Positions 49,658 to 50,452 of a DNA stretch of 50,452 nt are shown one piece after another; position 1 is the first letter of the stretch; the number at the start of each line of letters is the position of its first letter. Under the pieces are notes generated by a model. It was not told the origin of the DNA. It made no database searches and saw nothing but the letters and a program-made list of their open reading frames with translations. A program made the position numbers and the translations under genes. Source of the DNA: Bacteroidales bacterium (lineage in GTDB: Bacteria > Bacteroidota > Bacteroidia > Bacteroidales > F082); assembly GCA_017616735.1 (NCBI GenBank), contig JAFZXP010000023.1, forward strand, positions 1 to 50,452, read 5' to 3'.

Positions 49658-50452
49658 ATGATTAACAATAACTTCATCAAACGTCACAATGGCCCGACAG
49701 AAGCAGATGTTGAAAAAATGCTCAAAGTCATTGGCGTGAAATCGACCGAACAGCTCGTCGATGAGATTATCTCTCCCGACATCCGTCTGAAAAACGACCT
49801 CAATATCGGTCGCGGAATGAACGAATACGAATGCATCAGCCATCTCAAGGCTCTCGGCGCAAAGAACAAACAGTTCCGCAGCTACATCGGAATGGGTTAC
49901 TACAACGTGATTACCCCTGGTGTTATCACACGTAACATTCTTGAGAACCCGGGTTGGTACACCTCATATACTCCTTATCAGGCTGAAGTTTCACAAGGCC
50001 GTCTCGAGGCTTTGCTCAACTTCCAGACTGTTATCAGCGACATGACAGCCATGCCTTTGGCCAACGCTTCATTGCTCGACGAGGCTACAGCAGCCGCTGA
50101 GACAATGCTTATGTTCTATCACGAACGTACACGTGCTCAGGTGAAGGCCAATGTCAACAAGATTTTCGTGGCTAACGACATGTTCCCGCAGACAATCGAG
50201 GTTATCAAGACAAGAGCTCACTTCCTCGGAATCGAAGTCGTTGTTGACGATATCAAGAACTTCAGCGCAGGTGAGGAATACTTCGGCGTCATCGTCCAGA
50301 ATCCTAACCAGTTTGGTGAAGTCATCGACTACCGCGAATCAGTGAAAGCTTGGAAAGAAAAAGGTATGCAGGTTGGTGTCGCAGCCGACTTGATGAGTTT
50401 GGCTCTTATCACACCTCCAGGTGAATGGGGTGCTGACGTGGTGTTTGGCAGC
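49658..50452 (+). CDS. gcvP: Glycine dehydrogenase (decarboxylating), P-protein, N-terminal part
   Basis: 265 codons are open from ATG 49658 to the right edge. FIKRHNGPTEADVEKML is the usual N-terminal motif; then FRSYIGMGYYNVITPGVI, NPGWYTSYTPYQAEVSQGRLEAL, LNFQTVISDMTAMPLANASLLDEATAAAETM, split over two conserved blocks, and QNPNQFGEV. GcvP is the pyridoxal-phosphate subunit of the glycine cleavage system, decarboxylating glycine onto the lipoyl H-protein. The start fits a single-chain P-protein of about 950 residues, as is normal in Bacteroidota, but the PLP lysine lies beyond the window. Confidence 0.94.
   Translation, partial: MINNNFIKRHNGPTEADVEKMLKVIGVKSTEQLVDEIISPDIRLKNDLNIGRGMNEYECISHLKALGAKNKQFRSYIGMGYYNVITPGVITRNILENPGWYTSYTPYQAEVSQGRLEALLNFQTVISDMTAMPLANASLLDEATAAAETMLMFYHERTRAQVKANVNKIFVANDMFPQTIEVIKTRAHFLGIEVVVDDIKNFSAGEEYFGVIVQNPNQFGEVIDYRESVKAWKEKGMQVGVAADLMSLALITPPGEWGADVVFGS

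Overview
The window looks like a chromosomal segment of an anaerobic Bacteroidales-type bacterium (phylum Bacteroidota). Four things point there. At least fourteen genes are preceded by the Bacteroidota -7 promoter element TAnnTTTG, and Shine-Dalgarno sequences are mostly absent. Three secreted proteins end in type A sorting domains of the type IX secretion system (T9SS), and the T9SS regulator PorX is encoded here. There is a fumarate reductase FrdCAB operon of the Bacteroides type, and a BtuB/BtuG-like cobalamin uptake pair behind a B12 riboswitch. No rRNA, tRNA, CRISPR array, prophage or transposase gene was seen.

Layout. 1-148: 3' end of a NuoE/HydC-like subunit. 239-8089: three T9SS cargo proteins (S8 subtilase, C10 cysteine peptidase, three-module adhesin) around a DUF389 membrane protein. 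8186-10459: fused NfnA-NfnB transhydrogenase. 10464-13844: heptamer repeat and hairpin, cobalamin riboswitch, btuB, btuG-like gene, strong terminator. 13953-17297: frdCAB. 17322-25678: a tight same-strand run of GT4 glycosyltransferase, purD, membrane protein, rnhB, porX, tsaE, aroB, aroA. 25681-28551 (minus): M3 peptidase lipoprotein and a LutA-like Fe-S protein. 28727-37442: glycogen operon (debranching enzyme, GT4 synthase, GH57 amylase, and a 1417-residue fusion of GT3 glycogen synthase with alpha-glucan phosphorylase), then a YqiA-like esterase. 38071-39856: accessory patch with a GC-rich structured element, an XRE regulator with a candidate operator, a DEDDh exonuclease, an unknown small gene and a switch-like hairpin region. 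39857-41185: MATE transporter. 41321-48796: apparent cell-wall operon of HEAT-repeat protein, thioredoxin-like protein, GH3 hexosaminidase fused to a serine hydrolase, MurL and MurD2. 48803-49549: lipoprotein. 49658-end: 5' part of gcvP.

The two strongest biological points follow. First, MurL and MurD2 form a complete two-gene alternative route to D-glutamate in peptidoglycan, so far characterised in Xanthomonas, here placed beside a putative muropeptide-processing enzyme. Second, two families of short dispersed repeats occur inside conserved genes without breaking the reading frame: aroA carries three copies, murL two, and the glycogen synthase fusion and the S8 peptidase one each. All seem to lie in loops or termini. 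This suggests that small mobile palindromes are repeatedly domesticated as peptide insertions in this genome. A third kind of repeat, AGTT-based 7-base arrays, lies in leader or intergenic DNA.

All assignments come from reading motifs. No database search was run, and positions of domains are approximate.
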